Shown here in pieces: positions 31,983 through 40,469 of a DNA stretch of 64,000 nucleotides. Position numbers and translations under genes: made by a program. The notes below the pieces were generated by a model that was not told the DNA's origin, did not search any database, and saw nothing but the letters and a program-made list of their open reading frames with translations. Source of the stretch: Mycolicibacterium crocinum (lineage in GTDB: Bacteria > Actinomycetota > Actinomycetes > Mycobacteriales > Mycobacteriaceae); assembly GCF_022370635.2 (NCBI RefSeq), contig NZ_CP092362.2, forward strand, positions 3,410,001-3,474,000. Direction: 5' to 3'. How positions within the stretch are numbered: the stretch's first letter is position 1; each line of letters begins with the position of its first letter.

Positions 31983-33447
31983 AGGACAGGCTGGCCCGGC
32001 CGTCGGCGTGCACGCGGACCTTGGCACCGGCGATGTCCTCGGCCACGGTGACAGCCGCCGCGTCCGCGTCGTCGATGATGGCCATCGCGCGGGCGTCCTC
32101 GGGGGTCCGCACCGTCAGGAACGCCTTCTCCGGACGTCCGTCGCGGTCGAACGGCGTGGTCCAGGACTCGACCGTGCCCTCGCCCTCCCACTCGACCACC
32201 GCGGTGCGGGTGGGTTCGCGATCGACCTCGGGCTGCACGTCCTCCCAGCGGAACGCGGCCGGCGGCGGGGTCGCGCTGTAGACACCGAAGCTGTGCTTGG
32301 TCAGGAAACCGCCGTTGGCGGTGATCAGGCCATAGGCGCCGGGTTCGGCGCGCAGCAAGCCGGCCATCGTGGCGATCGAGTGCATGACGTAGTTGTTCCA
32401 CGGGCCACCGGCGAACGTCAGACCGCCGGTGACGGTCAACGGCCGCTTCGGGTCGTCGGTGGACAGGCCGAGTTCGGCGGCAGCCACCTGTACCGCTGAC
32501 GGGAAGCACGAGTAGACGTCGATGTGCGCGAGGTCGTCGACGCCGACACCGGCCAGTTCGAGCGCGCGGCGCCCGGCGAGGCGGATCGCCGGTGAGCGGT
32601 GCAGCTCGTGGCGTTCGGCCACCGCGTAGGTGTCATGCGAGTCGGTGCCGGCGTAGGGGAACACCCACTGATCTCGCGGGATCTGCAACTCTCCTGCCTT
32701 CTCCGCCGAGCACAGAATGACGACGGCGGCCTGGTTGACCATGTTGTTGGAGTTCATCAACTTCGGATAGGGCCAGCTGATCATCCGATTGTCCGGGCCG
32801 GCCTGCCCGATCTCCTCGGCAGTGCGCGGCTCGCGACTCCAGGCCTGCGGGTTGTCCGCGGCCACCGCGCTGAACCGTGCCCACAGCTCGGCGATGCGGC
32901 GCTGATGGACCTCGACGCTCTCGCCGCTCGCGATCCGCAGCGCCTGCTCGAAGAGCGGATAGACATGCGACGGCAGCAGCAGGCCGATGCGCTCCTCGGC
33001 GGGGCTCGACATCGGCACCTCGTCCTCGGCGCCCGGCGGCACGGCGACGTCCTCGCCCTGACGCGTCCAGTCGGGTTTGATTCCCTTGCCCTGCAGGCGC
33101 TTCCGGGTACGCCACGTCTCTCCCCCGGCCAGCAGCACGACATCGGCGCGGCCCTGCTGAATGTCGAGGCAGGCCTGGTTGACCAGGGATTGCGGGGTGT
33201 TGCCGCCGACCCCGGTGTAGTACGTCGACGGATTGCGGGCGCCGATCCGCTGGCCCAGCAACAAGCCCGGATCGCGGTAGCGCCACGAGAGCAGGTTGAC
33301 CACCCGGATGGCGTCCACGGCCTGCAGCACCGCCGGGCCGGCGGCCTCGCGGGCGGCCGCGGCCATCAGGTCGACGGGTTCGATCTGCGCCTCGTCGCGC
33401 TGGTTGATCTGTCCCACCGCGACCAGTACCGGCGTCCGAGGATCCAT
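31981..33447 (-). CDS. Thiolase-like acetyl-CoA acetyltransferase family protein
   Basis: 488 aa, ATG 33447 with AGGGG six bases upstream. TPVLVAVGQINQRDE, RVVNLLSWRY, GGNTPQSLVNQACLDIQQGRADVVLLAGGE and IDVYSCFPSAVQVAAAELGL match the actinobacterial thiolase-like group that includes Rv0914c (from memory). The usual nucleophile Cys position (NxxCxSG) reads GGNTPQS, so claisen or thiolytic chemistry by the normal route is doubtful. The C-terminus adds an OB-like or DUF35-like extension (VVEWEGEGTVESWTTPFDRDG). A lipid or sterol CoA substrate is possible. It has its own terminator. Confidence 0.75.
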   Translation of the reverse strand: MDPRTPVLVAVGQINQRDEAQIEPVDLMAAAAREAAGPAVLQAVDAIRVVNLLSWRYRDPGLLLGQRIGARNPSTYYTGVGGNTPQSLVNQACLDIQQGRADVVLLAGGETWRTRKRLQGKGIKPDWTRQGEDVAVPPGAEDEVPMSSPAEERIGLLLPSHVYPLFEQALRIASGESVEVHQRRIAELWARFSAVAADNPQAWSREPRTAEEIGQAGPDNRMISWPYPKLMNSNNMVNQAAVVILCSAEKAGELQIPRDQWVFPYAGTDSHDTYAVAERHELHRSPAIRLAGRRALELAGVGVDDLAHIDVYSCFPSAVQVAAAELGLSTDDPKRPLTVTGGLTFAGGPWNNYVMHSIATMAGLLRAEPGAYGLITANGGFLTKHSFGVYSATPPPAAFRWEDVQPEVDREPTRTAVVEWEGEGTVESWTTPFDRDGRPEKAFLTVRTPEDARAMAIIDDADAAAVTVAEDIAGAKVRVHADGRASLS

Positions 33448-33478
33448 CGACGGCCCCTATCTGTAGTCGTGGCGGCTG

Positions 33479-33492
33479 TTGACGCCTGTCAA
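33479..33492. promoter_or_regulatory. Palindrome TTGAC-GCCT-GTCAA upstream of the thiolase gene
   Basis: Perfect five-base arms with a four-base spacer, 32 bases before the thiolase ATG. Read on the minus strand it contains TTGACA, a possible -35, so a bound regulator could control the thiolase promoter. Confidence 0.4.
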
Positions 33493-33564
33493 AACCTAGC
33501 ATCGGCCGACAGCCGGTCCGATGGCGGTTCTCGGCCGCGCCGACGGTCATGCCAGGATGGCGCC

Positions 33565-34311
33565 ATGACGGTCGTTCTGGTGCATGGCAATCCGGAAACC
33601 GATGTGATCTGGGGCCCGCTGGTCGAGGCGCTCGGTCGCGACGATGTGGTGCGGTTGTCGCCACCGGGGTTCGGCGCGCCGCTACCCGACGACTTTCCGG
33701 CGACCATGGTGGCCTACCGGGACTGGCTGATCGGTGAGCTGGAGAGTTTCGACGCCCCGGTCGACCTCGTCGGCCACGACTGGGGTGGCGGTCATGTGCT
33801 CAATGTCGTGATGAATCGTCCCGAGCTGGTGCGCAGCTGGGCCAGCGACATCGTCGGCGTGATGCATCCCGATTACGTGTGGCATGACATGGCCCAGGTA
33901 TGGCAGACCCCCGGCGCCGGAGAAGAAGCCATCGAGGCGATGGCCGGCAGCTCGCACGATGACCGGGTCGCCCTGCTGACCGGGATGGGCATCCCGGCCG
34001 CCGTCGCCACCGAACTGGCGCTGGCGCAGGGACCCGAGATGGGACGGGCCATCCTCGCCCTCTACCGCTCGGCCGCGCAGCCCGCTGTCGCCGAGGCGGG
34101 CCGGTTCCTGGCCAACGCCACGGCCCGCCCAGGGCTGTCTCTACTGGCAACCGAGGACACCTACGTCGGCACCGATGAGCAGCGACGCGCCGCGGCCGAG
34201 CAGGCCGGTGCCCGCACCGAGGTGCTCGAGGGTCTCGGGCACTGGTGGATGCTGCAGGATCCGGTGCGCGGCGCCAAGGCGCTGACCGATTTCTGGGATT
34301 CGCTGGACTGA
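33565..34311 (+). CDS. Alpha/beta hydrolase with Asp nucleophile (epoxide hydrolase/dehalogenase type)
   Basis: 248 aa from ATG 33565, AGGA upstream. HGNP (7-10) forms the oxyanion loop. The nucleophile elbow is GHDWGG (70-75) with Asp72 in the nucleophile position, as in epoxide hydrolases and haloalkane dehalogenases. A terminal LEGLGHWWMLQDP carries the catalytic His. The cap is short. An ester-forming Asp mechanism is expected; the substrate is unknown. It stands alone between the thiolase and the sulfatase. Confidence 0.8.
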   Translation: MTVVLVHGNPETDVIWGPLVEALGRDDVVRLSPPGFGAPLPDDFPATMVAYRDWLIGELESFDAPVDLVGHDWGGGHVLNVVMNRPELVRSWASDIVGVMHPDYVWHDMAQVWQTPGAGEEAIEAMAGSSHDDRVALLTGMGIPAAVATELALAQGPEMGRAILALYRSAAQPAVAEAGRFLANATARPGLSLLATEDTYVGTDEQRRAAAEQAGARTEVLEGLGHWWMLQDPVRGAKALTDFWDSLD

Positions 34312-34408
34312 ATTCGCGCCGGTTTCTCTGCACTGCGACACACGCAGTGCGAGCATGTTCGGCATCGCGGCCGACACGCGTGCCGCAGATGTCCGAGAAG
34401 GAACCACC

Positions 34409-36730
34409 ATGGCCGAACCATTCCGCGGGGTCATCAAACTCGACATCCGGGACTCGGTTCCGGACTGGACGCCCTACGCGCTGCCCAAGGCCCCGGAGGG
34501 TGCGCCGAACATTCTGATCGTTCTCTACGACGACACCGGCCTGGCCGCGTGGTCGCCGTACGGCGGGCGGATCAACATGCCCACCATGGATAGGCTTGCC
34601 GACAACGGTGTGACCTACACCCAGTGGCATACCACCGCCCTGTGCTCGCCGACCCGGTCGACATTCCTGACCGGGCGCAACCACCACGTCAACCGGTGCG
34701 CGTCGATCACCGAGGGGTCGATGGGCTTCCCCGGAGCCGCCGGGCGGCTACCCGCCGAATGCGCGACCGTCGCGCAAGTGTTGCAGGACAACGGTTATGC
34801 CACCATGTGGCTCGGCAAGAACCACAACGTTCCGGTCGAGGATCTCTCACCAGGTGGCAGCCGTTCGGAGTGGCCGCTGTCCAAGGGGTTCGACCGGTTC
34901 TACGGCTTCCTCGGCGGTGAGACCAACCAGTGGTACCCCGACCTGCTCGAGGACAACCACGCGATCGAACCGCCGTACACTCCCGAAGAGGGCTATCACC
35001 TGTCCAAAGACCTTGCCGACCAAGCGATTCGGATGCTGCGCGACCTGCGCTCGTCGGCGCCGTCGAAACCGTGGTTCATGTGGTTCTGCCCCGGGGCGAA
35101 CCACGCACCGCACCACAGCCCGCAGGAGTACATCGACAAGTACAAGGGCGTGTTCGACGACGGCTACGAGGCCTACCGCGAGTGGGTTCTCGCGCGGATG
35201 ATCGAGCGCGGCGTGGTGCCGCAGGGCACCGAGTTGACCCCGTTGAACCCGATGCCGGATGACGTGGCCAATGAGGCGGACTACGTGCGGCCCTGGGCCG
35301 AGCTCAACGACGACGAGAGAAGGCTGTTTTGCCGGATGGCCGAGGTCTTCGCCGGATTCTCCGAATACACCGACGTCCAGGTGGGCCGCATCATCGACTT
35401 CCTGGAGCAGACCGGCCAACTGGACAACACCCTGATCTTCTATTGCGCCGACAACGGCGCCTCCGGCGAAGGCACCCCCAACGGATCGGTCAACGAGAAC
35501 AAGTTCTTCAACGGCTTCCCGGACAGCCTGGAGGAGAACATGTCGTATTTCGACGAACTCGGCGGCCCGGAAACGTACAACCACTACCCCACCGGATGGG
35601 CGGTGGCCTTCTCCACGCCGTTCCAGATGTTCAAGCGCTACGCGCAATTCGCCGGTGGCACGTGTGACCCGCTGGTCATCCACTGGCCCAAGGGAATCAA
35701 GGCCCGCGGCGAAATGCGCCACCAGTACCACCACAGCACCGACATCGTGCCGACCATTCTCGAGGCGGTCGGCTTGGAGATGCCGACGGCGTACCGGGGC
35801 GTCGAGCAGTACCCGCTCAACGGGGTGTCGATGCGGTACAGCTTCGACGATGCGCACGCGCCGACCACGAAGAAGCGCCAATACTTCGCCATGCTGGGTA
35901 CGAGGGGTATCTGGCAGGACGGCTGGAAGGCGGCCGCCCTGCACGCACCTATCAGCGGAAAGGGCCACTTCGACGCCGACCGCTGGGAGCTCTACCACGT
36001 CGACGAAGACCGGGCTGAGGCGCGCAATCTGGCCGAGCAGCATCCGGACAAACTGGTGGAGCTGATCGCTGCCTGGTTCGAGGAGGCCGAGGCGAACTTT
36101 GTTCTCCCCCTTGATGATCGACCTGCCGTTGAACAGATCAACGACGAACGGCCGCAAGGTGAGCCGCCCCGATCGCGGTATATTTACTTCCCGCACACCT
36201 CTCCGGTACCGGAGTCCACCGCGGTGAGCATCCGCGGCCGCTCCTACCGGATCCTCGCCGATGTCGAAGTGACCTCGGACTCCGAAGGAGTGATCTTCGC
36301 CCACGGTTCACGCTTTGGCGGGCACTCCCTGTTCATCAAGGACCGCAAGCTGCACTACGTGTACAACTTCCTGGGCATCAAGCCCGAGCAGGTCTTCGTC
36401 TCCCCGGAATTGGAGGCCGGCCAGCTGACACTCGGGGTTGAGTTCGTCCGCGAGGGCGCCGGCGAGCACATGGAATCCCTGGGCACCGCGAAGCTCTACG
36501 TCGGCGAGACCGTCGTGGCCGAGGGACCGATGCGCGCGCAGATCGGGCCGTTCACTCTCTGCGGTGACGGGCTGTGTGTGGGCTTTGACAGTGCCGACCC
36601 GGTCAGCCGCCTCTATCCGCCGGGGTTCCCGTTCACCGGTGGACGCATCCTCGGAGTAGGCGTCGACGTCAGCGAGGAGCAGTACGTCGACCTGGCGCGC
36701 GAAGCCGCGGCAGCGTTCGCGCGGGACTGA
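34409..36730 (+). CDS. Arylsulfatase (formylglycine-dependent)
   Basis: 773 aa from ATG 34409 with GAAGGA upstream. The metal site DD (41-42) and the sulfatase signature CSPTR with Cys79, the residue converted to formylglycine, are followed by a TGRN. Later come ADNGASGEGTPNGS with the conserved Asp-Asn and HWPKGIKARGE. A C-terminal 190-residue beta-rich domain follows (from about PPRSRYIYFP). It hydrolyses aromatic or other sulfate esters and needs a formylglycine-generating enzyme from elsewhere. No signal peptide is visible, so it may act in the cytosol. Its stop abuts that of the facing dehydrogenase (TGATCA). Confidence 0.92.
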   Translation: MAEPFRGVIKLDIRDSVPDWTPYALPKAPEGAPNILIVLYDDTGLAAWSPYGGRINMPTMDRLADNGVTYTQWHTTALCSPTRSTFLTGRNHHVNRCASITEGSMGFPGAAGRLPAECATVAQVLQDNGYATMWLGKNHNVPVEDLSPGGSRSEWPLSKGFDRFYGFLGGETNQWYPDLLEDNHAIEPPYTPEEGYHLSKDLADQAIRMLRDLRSSAPSKPWFMWFCPGANHAPHHSPQEYIDKYKGVFDDGYEAYREWVLARMIERGVVPQGTELTPLNPMPDDVANEADYVRPWAELNDDERRLFCRMAEVFAGFSEYTDVQVGRIIDFLEQTGQLDNTLIFYCADNGASGEGTPNGSVNENKFFNGFPDSLEENMSYFDELGGPETYNHYPTGWAVAFSTPFQMFKRYAQFAGGTCDPLVIHWPKGIKARGEMRHQYHHSTDIVPTILEAVGLEMPTAYRGVEQYPLNGVSMRYSFDDAHAPTTKKRQYFAMLGTRGIWQDGWKAAALHAPISGKGHFDADRWELYHVDEDRAEARNLAEQHPDKLVELIAAWFEEAEANFVLPLDDRPAVEQINDERPQGEPPRSRYIYFPHTSPVPESTAVSIRGRSYRILADVEVTSDSEGVIFAHGSRFGGHSLFIKDRKLHYVYNFLGIKPEQVFVSPELEAGQLTLGVEFVREGAGEHMESLGTAKLYVGETVVAEGPMRAQIGPFTLCGDGLCVGFDSADPVSRLYPPGFPFTGGRILGVGVDVSEEQYVDLAREAAAAFARD

Positions 36731-37900
36731 TCACGGTCGCAAGGCCACCCGGATGCAGCCGTCGTCCTTGTTCTTGAACATGTCGTAGGCCTGCACACCC
36801 TGCTCCAGCGGGAGGTCGTGGGTGATCAGCTTGGCCGGGTCGAGATCGCCCTGCTGCACGTAGTCGAACAGCCGCGCCATGTACCGCTGGCCGTGCTGCT
36901 GGGCCGACTTGATGGTCAGGCCCTTGTTGGTGACAACACCCATCGGGAATTTGTCGGTCACGCCGTAGACGCCGAGCACCGAGACCACTCCACCCTTGCG
37001 GCACGCCAGGATCGCCTGCCGCAGCGCGCTGGCGCGGTCGGTCTCCAGGTGCAGCAGTTGCTTGGCCCGGTCGTAGAGCTGTTGGACACCGGTGCCGTGA
37101 CCTTCCATACCGACCGCGTCGATGCACGCGTCCGGGCCCCGCCCGCCCGTCATCTCCCGCAGAGTCTCGTGCACACTCTCGACGGCCGTGTAATCGATTG
37201 TCTCCAAACCGTATCCGTCGTGAGCCAGTGAAAGCCGTTCCGGCACACGGTCGATCACGATCGCCCGCTCGGCGCCGAGCAACAGCGCACTCTTGGCGGC
37301 CATCAACCCCACACCTCCGGCGCCGAAGACGGCGACGGTGTCGCCCGCGGAAACGTCGCAGAAGTCGGCGCCCATGAATCCGGTGGGCGCGGCGTCGGAC
37401 AGGAACAGGGCCTGTTCATCGCTGACGCCTTCGGGGATCGGAAAGCAGTTCACGTCGCCGAACGGGACCCGGATGTATTCGGCGTGCGAACCGGCGTATC
37501 CGCCGAAGGGATGGGTGTAGCCGTAGATTCCGCCGGACGGATATCCGAGCAGCGGCTGCTGCAACTCGGCGTTGGGATTGGTGGTGTCACAACAGGAATA
37601 CAGCTCGTGCTCGCAGTACCAGCAGCGGTCGCAGGCGATGAACGAGGGCACCACCACCCGCTCGCCGACGGTGCGAGCCGCCACCTCCGATCCGATGTCG
37701 ACGATCTCGCCCATGAACTCGTGACCGAAGACGTCGCCCTCCCGCATACCAGGCAGGTAGCCGTCGATGAAGTGCAGATCGGACCCGCAGGTGGTCGTCA
37801 ACCGCACCCGCAGGATGATGTCGTGGGGGTTGAGGATCGAGGGATCGTCGACAGTTTCGACCGCCAAGTCGTTGACGCCGTTCCAACAGAGTGCACGCAT
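36731..37900 (-). CDS. Zinc-dependent alcohol dehydrogenase (FdhA-like)
   Basis: 389 aa. Catalytic zinc ligands lie in TTTCGSDLHF and GHEFMGEI, structural zinc cysteines in CDRCWYCEHELYSCC, and the NAD site in VAVFGAGGVGLMAAKSA. The ending KNKDDGCIRVALRP is typical of the glutathione-independent formaldehyde dehydrogenase-like subgroup. It oxidises alcohols or aldehydes with NAD(P). It follows the SRPBCC gene by 15 bases, so the two form an operon. Confidence 0.87.
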   Translation of the reverse strand: MRALCWNGVNDLAVETVDDPSILNPHDIILRVRLTTTCGSDLHFIDGYLPGMREGDVFGHEFMGEIVDIGSEVAARTVGERVVVPSFIACDRCWYCEHELYSCCDTTNPNAELQQPLLGYPSGGIYGYTHPFGGYAGSHAEYIRVPFGDVNCFPIPEGVSDEQALFLSDAAPTGFMGADFCDVSAGDTVAVFGAGGVGLMAAKSALLLGAERAIVIDRVPERLSLAHDGYGLETIDYTAVESVHETLREMTGGRGPDACIDAVGMEGHGTGVQQLYDRAKQLLHLETDRASALRQAILACRKGGVVSVLGVYGVTDKFPMGVVTNKGLTIKSAQQHGQRYMARLFDYVQQGDLDPAKLITHDLPLEQGVQAYDMFKNKDDGCIRVALRP

Positions 37901-37915
37901 GGGTGGCCTTTCCCC

Positions 37916-38410
37916 TCAGCGCGCGGACGCGCGGGAGCTCGGATTTCGTCGGATGGTGGGGATCTCGCCGGTCTGCAGCAGCGCACGAGCTCGGTACAGG
38001 ATCGTGAATGCCACCGCACCGGAGAGTAGCTGCGGTGCAGGCATTTTGGTCCGCAGCGTCAACTCCGTGCCGAGGTTGTTGGGCGCGCGCCGGAACTCGA
38101 CGATGATCTCGTTGCCGTCGCCGCCGACGAACCGCAGCGCGTCGGTGTCGCTGGCCAGCCGCGAGTCCCAGTCGACGTCGACGTCCGCGGCATGCAGGTG
38201 CCAGTGGTAGCGGTTGGGTTCGGTGAAGCGCACCTCCCCGAGTTCGCCGAGCACTTCCGAAAGCCGGTGCGCATCGCGCCAGAACTCCTCGGCCTCGACC
38301 ACGGTGCAGGAAACTGTGATGGTCTGCTGCGCGGTGGTCTGCGGCGCGGCGTCCGCGATTTTGTCGACCAGTCCGGCGATCTGACCCTTCGCGCTGTCCA
38401 GGAAGTTCAC
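37916..38410 (-). CDS. SRPBCC-family (START/polyketide cyclase-like) protein
   Basis: 164 aa. A helix-grip fold is suggested by ITVSCTVVEAEEFWRDAHRLSEVLGELGEVRFTEPNRYHWHL and later EIIVEFRRAPNNLGTELTLRTKM. This fold binds hydrophobic ligands. It is upstream of, and probably cotranscribed with, the zinc alcohol dehydrogenase; a role in binding or shaping its substrate is inference. Confidence 0.7.
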   Translation of the reverse strand: MNFLDSAKGQIAGLVDKIADAAPQTTAQQTITVSCTVVEAEEFWRDAHRLSEVLGELGEVRFTEPNRYHWHLHAADVDVDWDSRLASDTDALRFVGGDGNEIIVEFRRAPNNLGTELTLRTKMPAPQLLSGAVAFTILYRARALLQTGEIPTIRRNPSSRASAR

Positions 38411-38535
38411 CCTCGTGCTCCCTTCGTCGAGAACAGTCGATACCCCAGGCCATCGCGGTCAAACGGGCACGCAGGGTTTGTTTTTGGGCGCGGGGGGTAC
38501 GCGTAAGCGTCCCCTAACAAGGAAGTGAGGGCCGC

Positions 38536-38976
38536 ATGGCTGTGGGATCGGGAGTGATTTCAAGGGCCGCTATGACATTCGTCGGCGGAGCCGCGGTGTT
38601 GACGCTTGCCGTCGGCTGCGGGAGCAGCAATGACAATTCCAAGACGAGCACGTCGACGACCACCACGACGACGTCGCCGACCTCATCTGTCGTGGTGACG
38701 ACCAGCCCGGGGGGCGGTGACACCACAGCACCCGGCGGCGCGACGGGTACCGCACCGGGCGTCAACGGTGGCGCAGGACCGGGCGGCGTGACGGGCACGG
38801 CACCCGGCGTCGAGGGCGGCGCGGGACCCGGCGGCGCCAGCGGATCTGCTCCGGGCGTCCAAGGCGGCGCCGGACCCGGCGGCGTTAGCGGATCTGCTCC
38901 GGGCGTCCAAGGCGGCGCGGGACCGGGCGGTGCCGGCGGCTGCGTGAACGGCGTGGGCTGCCTGGGAACGGGCTAA
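38536..38976 (+). CDS. Secreted lipoprotein with four 16-residue Gly/Pro/Ala repeats
   Basis: 146 aa. The signal peptide ends in a lipobox LAVGC (Cys28), so the protein should be lipid-anchored. A Thr/Ser linker (38-56) is followed by four 16-residue repeats (67-130) of the form GG-x-S/T-G-S/T-APGV-x-GGAGP. The last ten residues hold CVNGVGC, a possible small disulfide loop. No enzyme domain is seen. The disordered Gly/Pro-rich region may span the cell wall or provide a display stalk; both ideas are inference. Confidence 0.75.
   Translation: MAVGSGVISRAAMTFVGGAAVLTLAVGCGSSNDNSKTSTSTTTTTTSPTSSVVVTTSPGGGDTTAPGGATGTAPGVNGGAGPGGVTGTAPGVEGGAGPGGASGSAPGVQGGAGPGGVSGSAPGVQGGAGPGGAGGCVNGVGCLGTG
38734..38925 (+). 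repeat. Tandem repeat, four copies of 48 bases
   Basis: The coding part for residues 67-130 repeats four times with a 48-base unit. The third and fourth copies are nearly identical (both encode SGSAPGVQGGAGP). Copy number is likely to vary between strains. Confidence 0.85.
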
Positions 38977-38986
38977 AGACCCCGAT

Positions 38987-39036
38987 CTGAGTGGCCATTC
39001 GTGACGCGGCGACGCCCGTCACGGGTGGCCACTCAG
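38987..39036. terminator. Bidirectional 20-bp hairpin between the lipoprotein and aldehyde dehydrogenase genes
   Basis: CTGAGTGGCCA (38987-38997) pairs with TGGCCACTCAG (39026-39036), and inside this CGTGACG (39000-39006) pairs with CGTCACG (39017-39023); the TT/GG between can wobble-pair on the plus-strand RNA. It covers the stop of the minus-strand gene. Confidence 0.75.
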
Positions 39037-40469
39037 TCGTCTGCCGGTCCGACCCGATAGATCGACTTGAGCGCGAAGAACGCGTCGAGACCTTCCGGGC
39101 CCAGCTCACGGCCGATCCCGCTGGCCTTCACCCCGCCGAACGGGGCGCGGAAGTCCAGCTGATAGTCGTTGATGCCGATCGTGCCGGTGCGCACCGCACG
39201 GGCCACCTCGATGGCCCGCTCGTCGTCGCTCGACCAGACCGTGCCGGCCAGGCCGAACTCGCTGTCGTTGGCCAGCGCGATCGCTTCGTCGTCGCTGTCG
39301 TACGGGATCACCGCAAGCACCGGGCCGAAGATCTCTTCCTGGGCGATCCGATCGGAGTTGTCGACGTCGGCGAACACCGTCGGCGAGACGAACCAGCCGC
39401 GGGGCTGGTCGGCCGGAACCGAGCCGCCGACAATGAGTTTCGCCGAGCTGTTCTTGCCGGATTCGATGTAGCCCAGCACGCGGTCCCGCTGGCGGGCACT
39501 GACCAGTGGGCCGATGTCGGTCGACGTGTCCAGCGGGTCACCGACTTTCAGCTCCCCCACCATGCCGGCCAGCGCGTCCAACACCTCGCCGTAGCGCGAC
39601 CGCGGTGCCAGAATCCGCGAGCTGAGGTGGCACGTCTGGCCGTTGTTGACGAACGATGCGGTGCGCAGACCCTTGATCGTGGCATCCAGGTCCGCGTCGT
39701 CGAGGATGATCGCCGCGGACTTGCCGCCCAGCTCCAAAGTGACCGGACGCAGCAGCCGCCCGCACACCTCGCCGATCGCGCGACCGGCGGCCGTCGAGCC
39801 GGTGAAGGTGACCTTGTCCACCCCGGGATGAGCCACCAGGTAGGCCCCCGCGGCCGCACCACCGGGAACGATGTTGAGCACACCGGCAGGCAGGCCGGCC
39901 TCCTCGGCGGCATGCGCGAACACCAAGGCGTCCAACGCCGTTTCGGGGGCGGCCTTGAGCACCACCGTGCAGCCGGCGGCCAACGCGGGCGCCAGCTTGA
40001 ATGCGGCCAGCGCCTGCGGATAGTTCCACGGCACGATCGCGGCCACCACGCCGACGGCCTCGCGGCGCACCACGGTGTGCCCGATCATGCTCGGGCGGAT
40101 CTCTTCGATCGGCGTGTCGGTGATCAGCTGCGCGTAATAGCGCAGGAGGGCCGCCGGGAAGCGGCCGTTGGCCCCGCGCGACAACGACATCGGCATGCCG
40201 TTCTCGCGGGTCACCAGTTCGTCGGTGCCCTTGGCACGTTTGTCGAGCGCAGCGGCAAAGGCAGTGAGCACCTCCGCCCGGTGATCGGGCGAGGCGGACT
40301 GCCAGTCGGCGAGTGCGGCCCGGGCCGCGGCGACCGCGGCGTCGATCTCGGCCTCGGTGGCGCTGGCGCCGTCGCCCAGCGGCTCACCGGTCGCCGCTTC
40401 GATCACCGGCTGCACCTGGTCGGCACGACGGAACGCACCGTCGACGAAGATCTCCGCGGTCGTGGTCAT
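39033..40469 (-). CDS. Aldehyde dehydrogenase
   Basis: 478 aa, ATG 40469 in a four-base overlap with the stop of the CoA-transferase gene. NAD(P) aldehyde dehydrogenase motifs: PWNYPQALAAFKLAPALAAGCTVVLK, VTFTGSTAAGRAIGE, catalytic Glu in VTLELGGKSAAI, catalytic Cys in NNGQTCHLSSRIL and DNSDRIAQEEIFGPVLAVI. It oxidises an aldehyde to an acid. Coupling to a double CaiB suggests that the acid is handled as a CoA ester in the same catabolic route. Confidence 0.9.
   Translation of the reverse strand: MTTTAEIFVDGAFRRADQVQPVIEAATGEPLGDGASATEAEIDAAVAAARAALADWQSASPDHRAEVLTAFAAALDKRAKGTDELVTRENGMPMSLSRGANGRFPAALLRYYAQLITDTPIEEIRPSMIGHTVVRREAVGVVAAIVPWNYPQALAAFKLAPALAAGCTVVLKAAPETALDALVFAHAAEEAGLPAGVLNIVPGGAAAGAYLVAHPGVDKVTFTGSTAAGRAIGEVCGRLLRPVTLELGGKSAAIILDDADLDATIKGLRTASFVNNGQTCHLSSRILAPRSRYGEVLDALAGMVGELKVGDPLDTSTDIGPLVSARQRDRVLGYIESGKNSSAKLIVGGSVPADQPRGWFVSPTVFADVDNSDRIAQEEIFGPVLAVIPYDSDDEAIALANDSEFGLAGTVWSSDDERAIEVARAVRTGTIGINDYQLDFRAPFGGVKASGIGRELGPEGLDAFFALKSIYRVGPADD

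Noticed and set aside
38734..38925. Possible CRISPR array
   Set aside because: The repeats are directly adjacent 48-base units inside a coding frame, without spacers.
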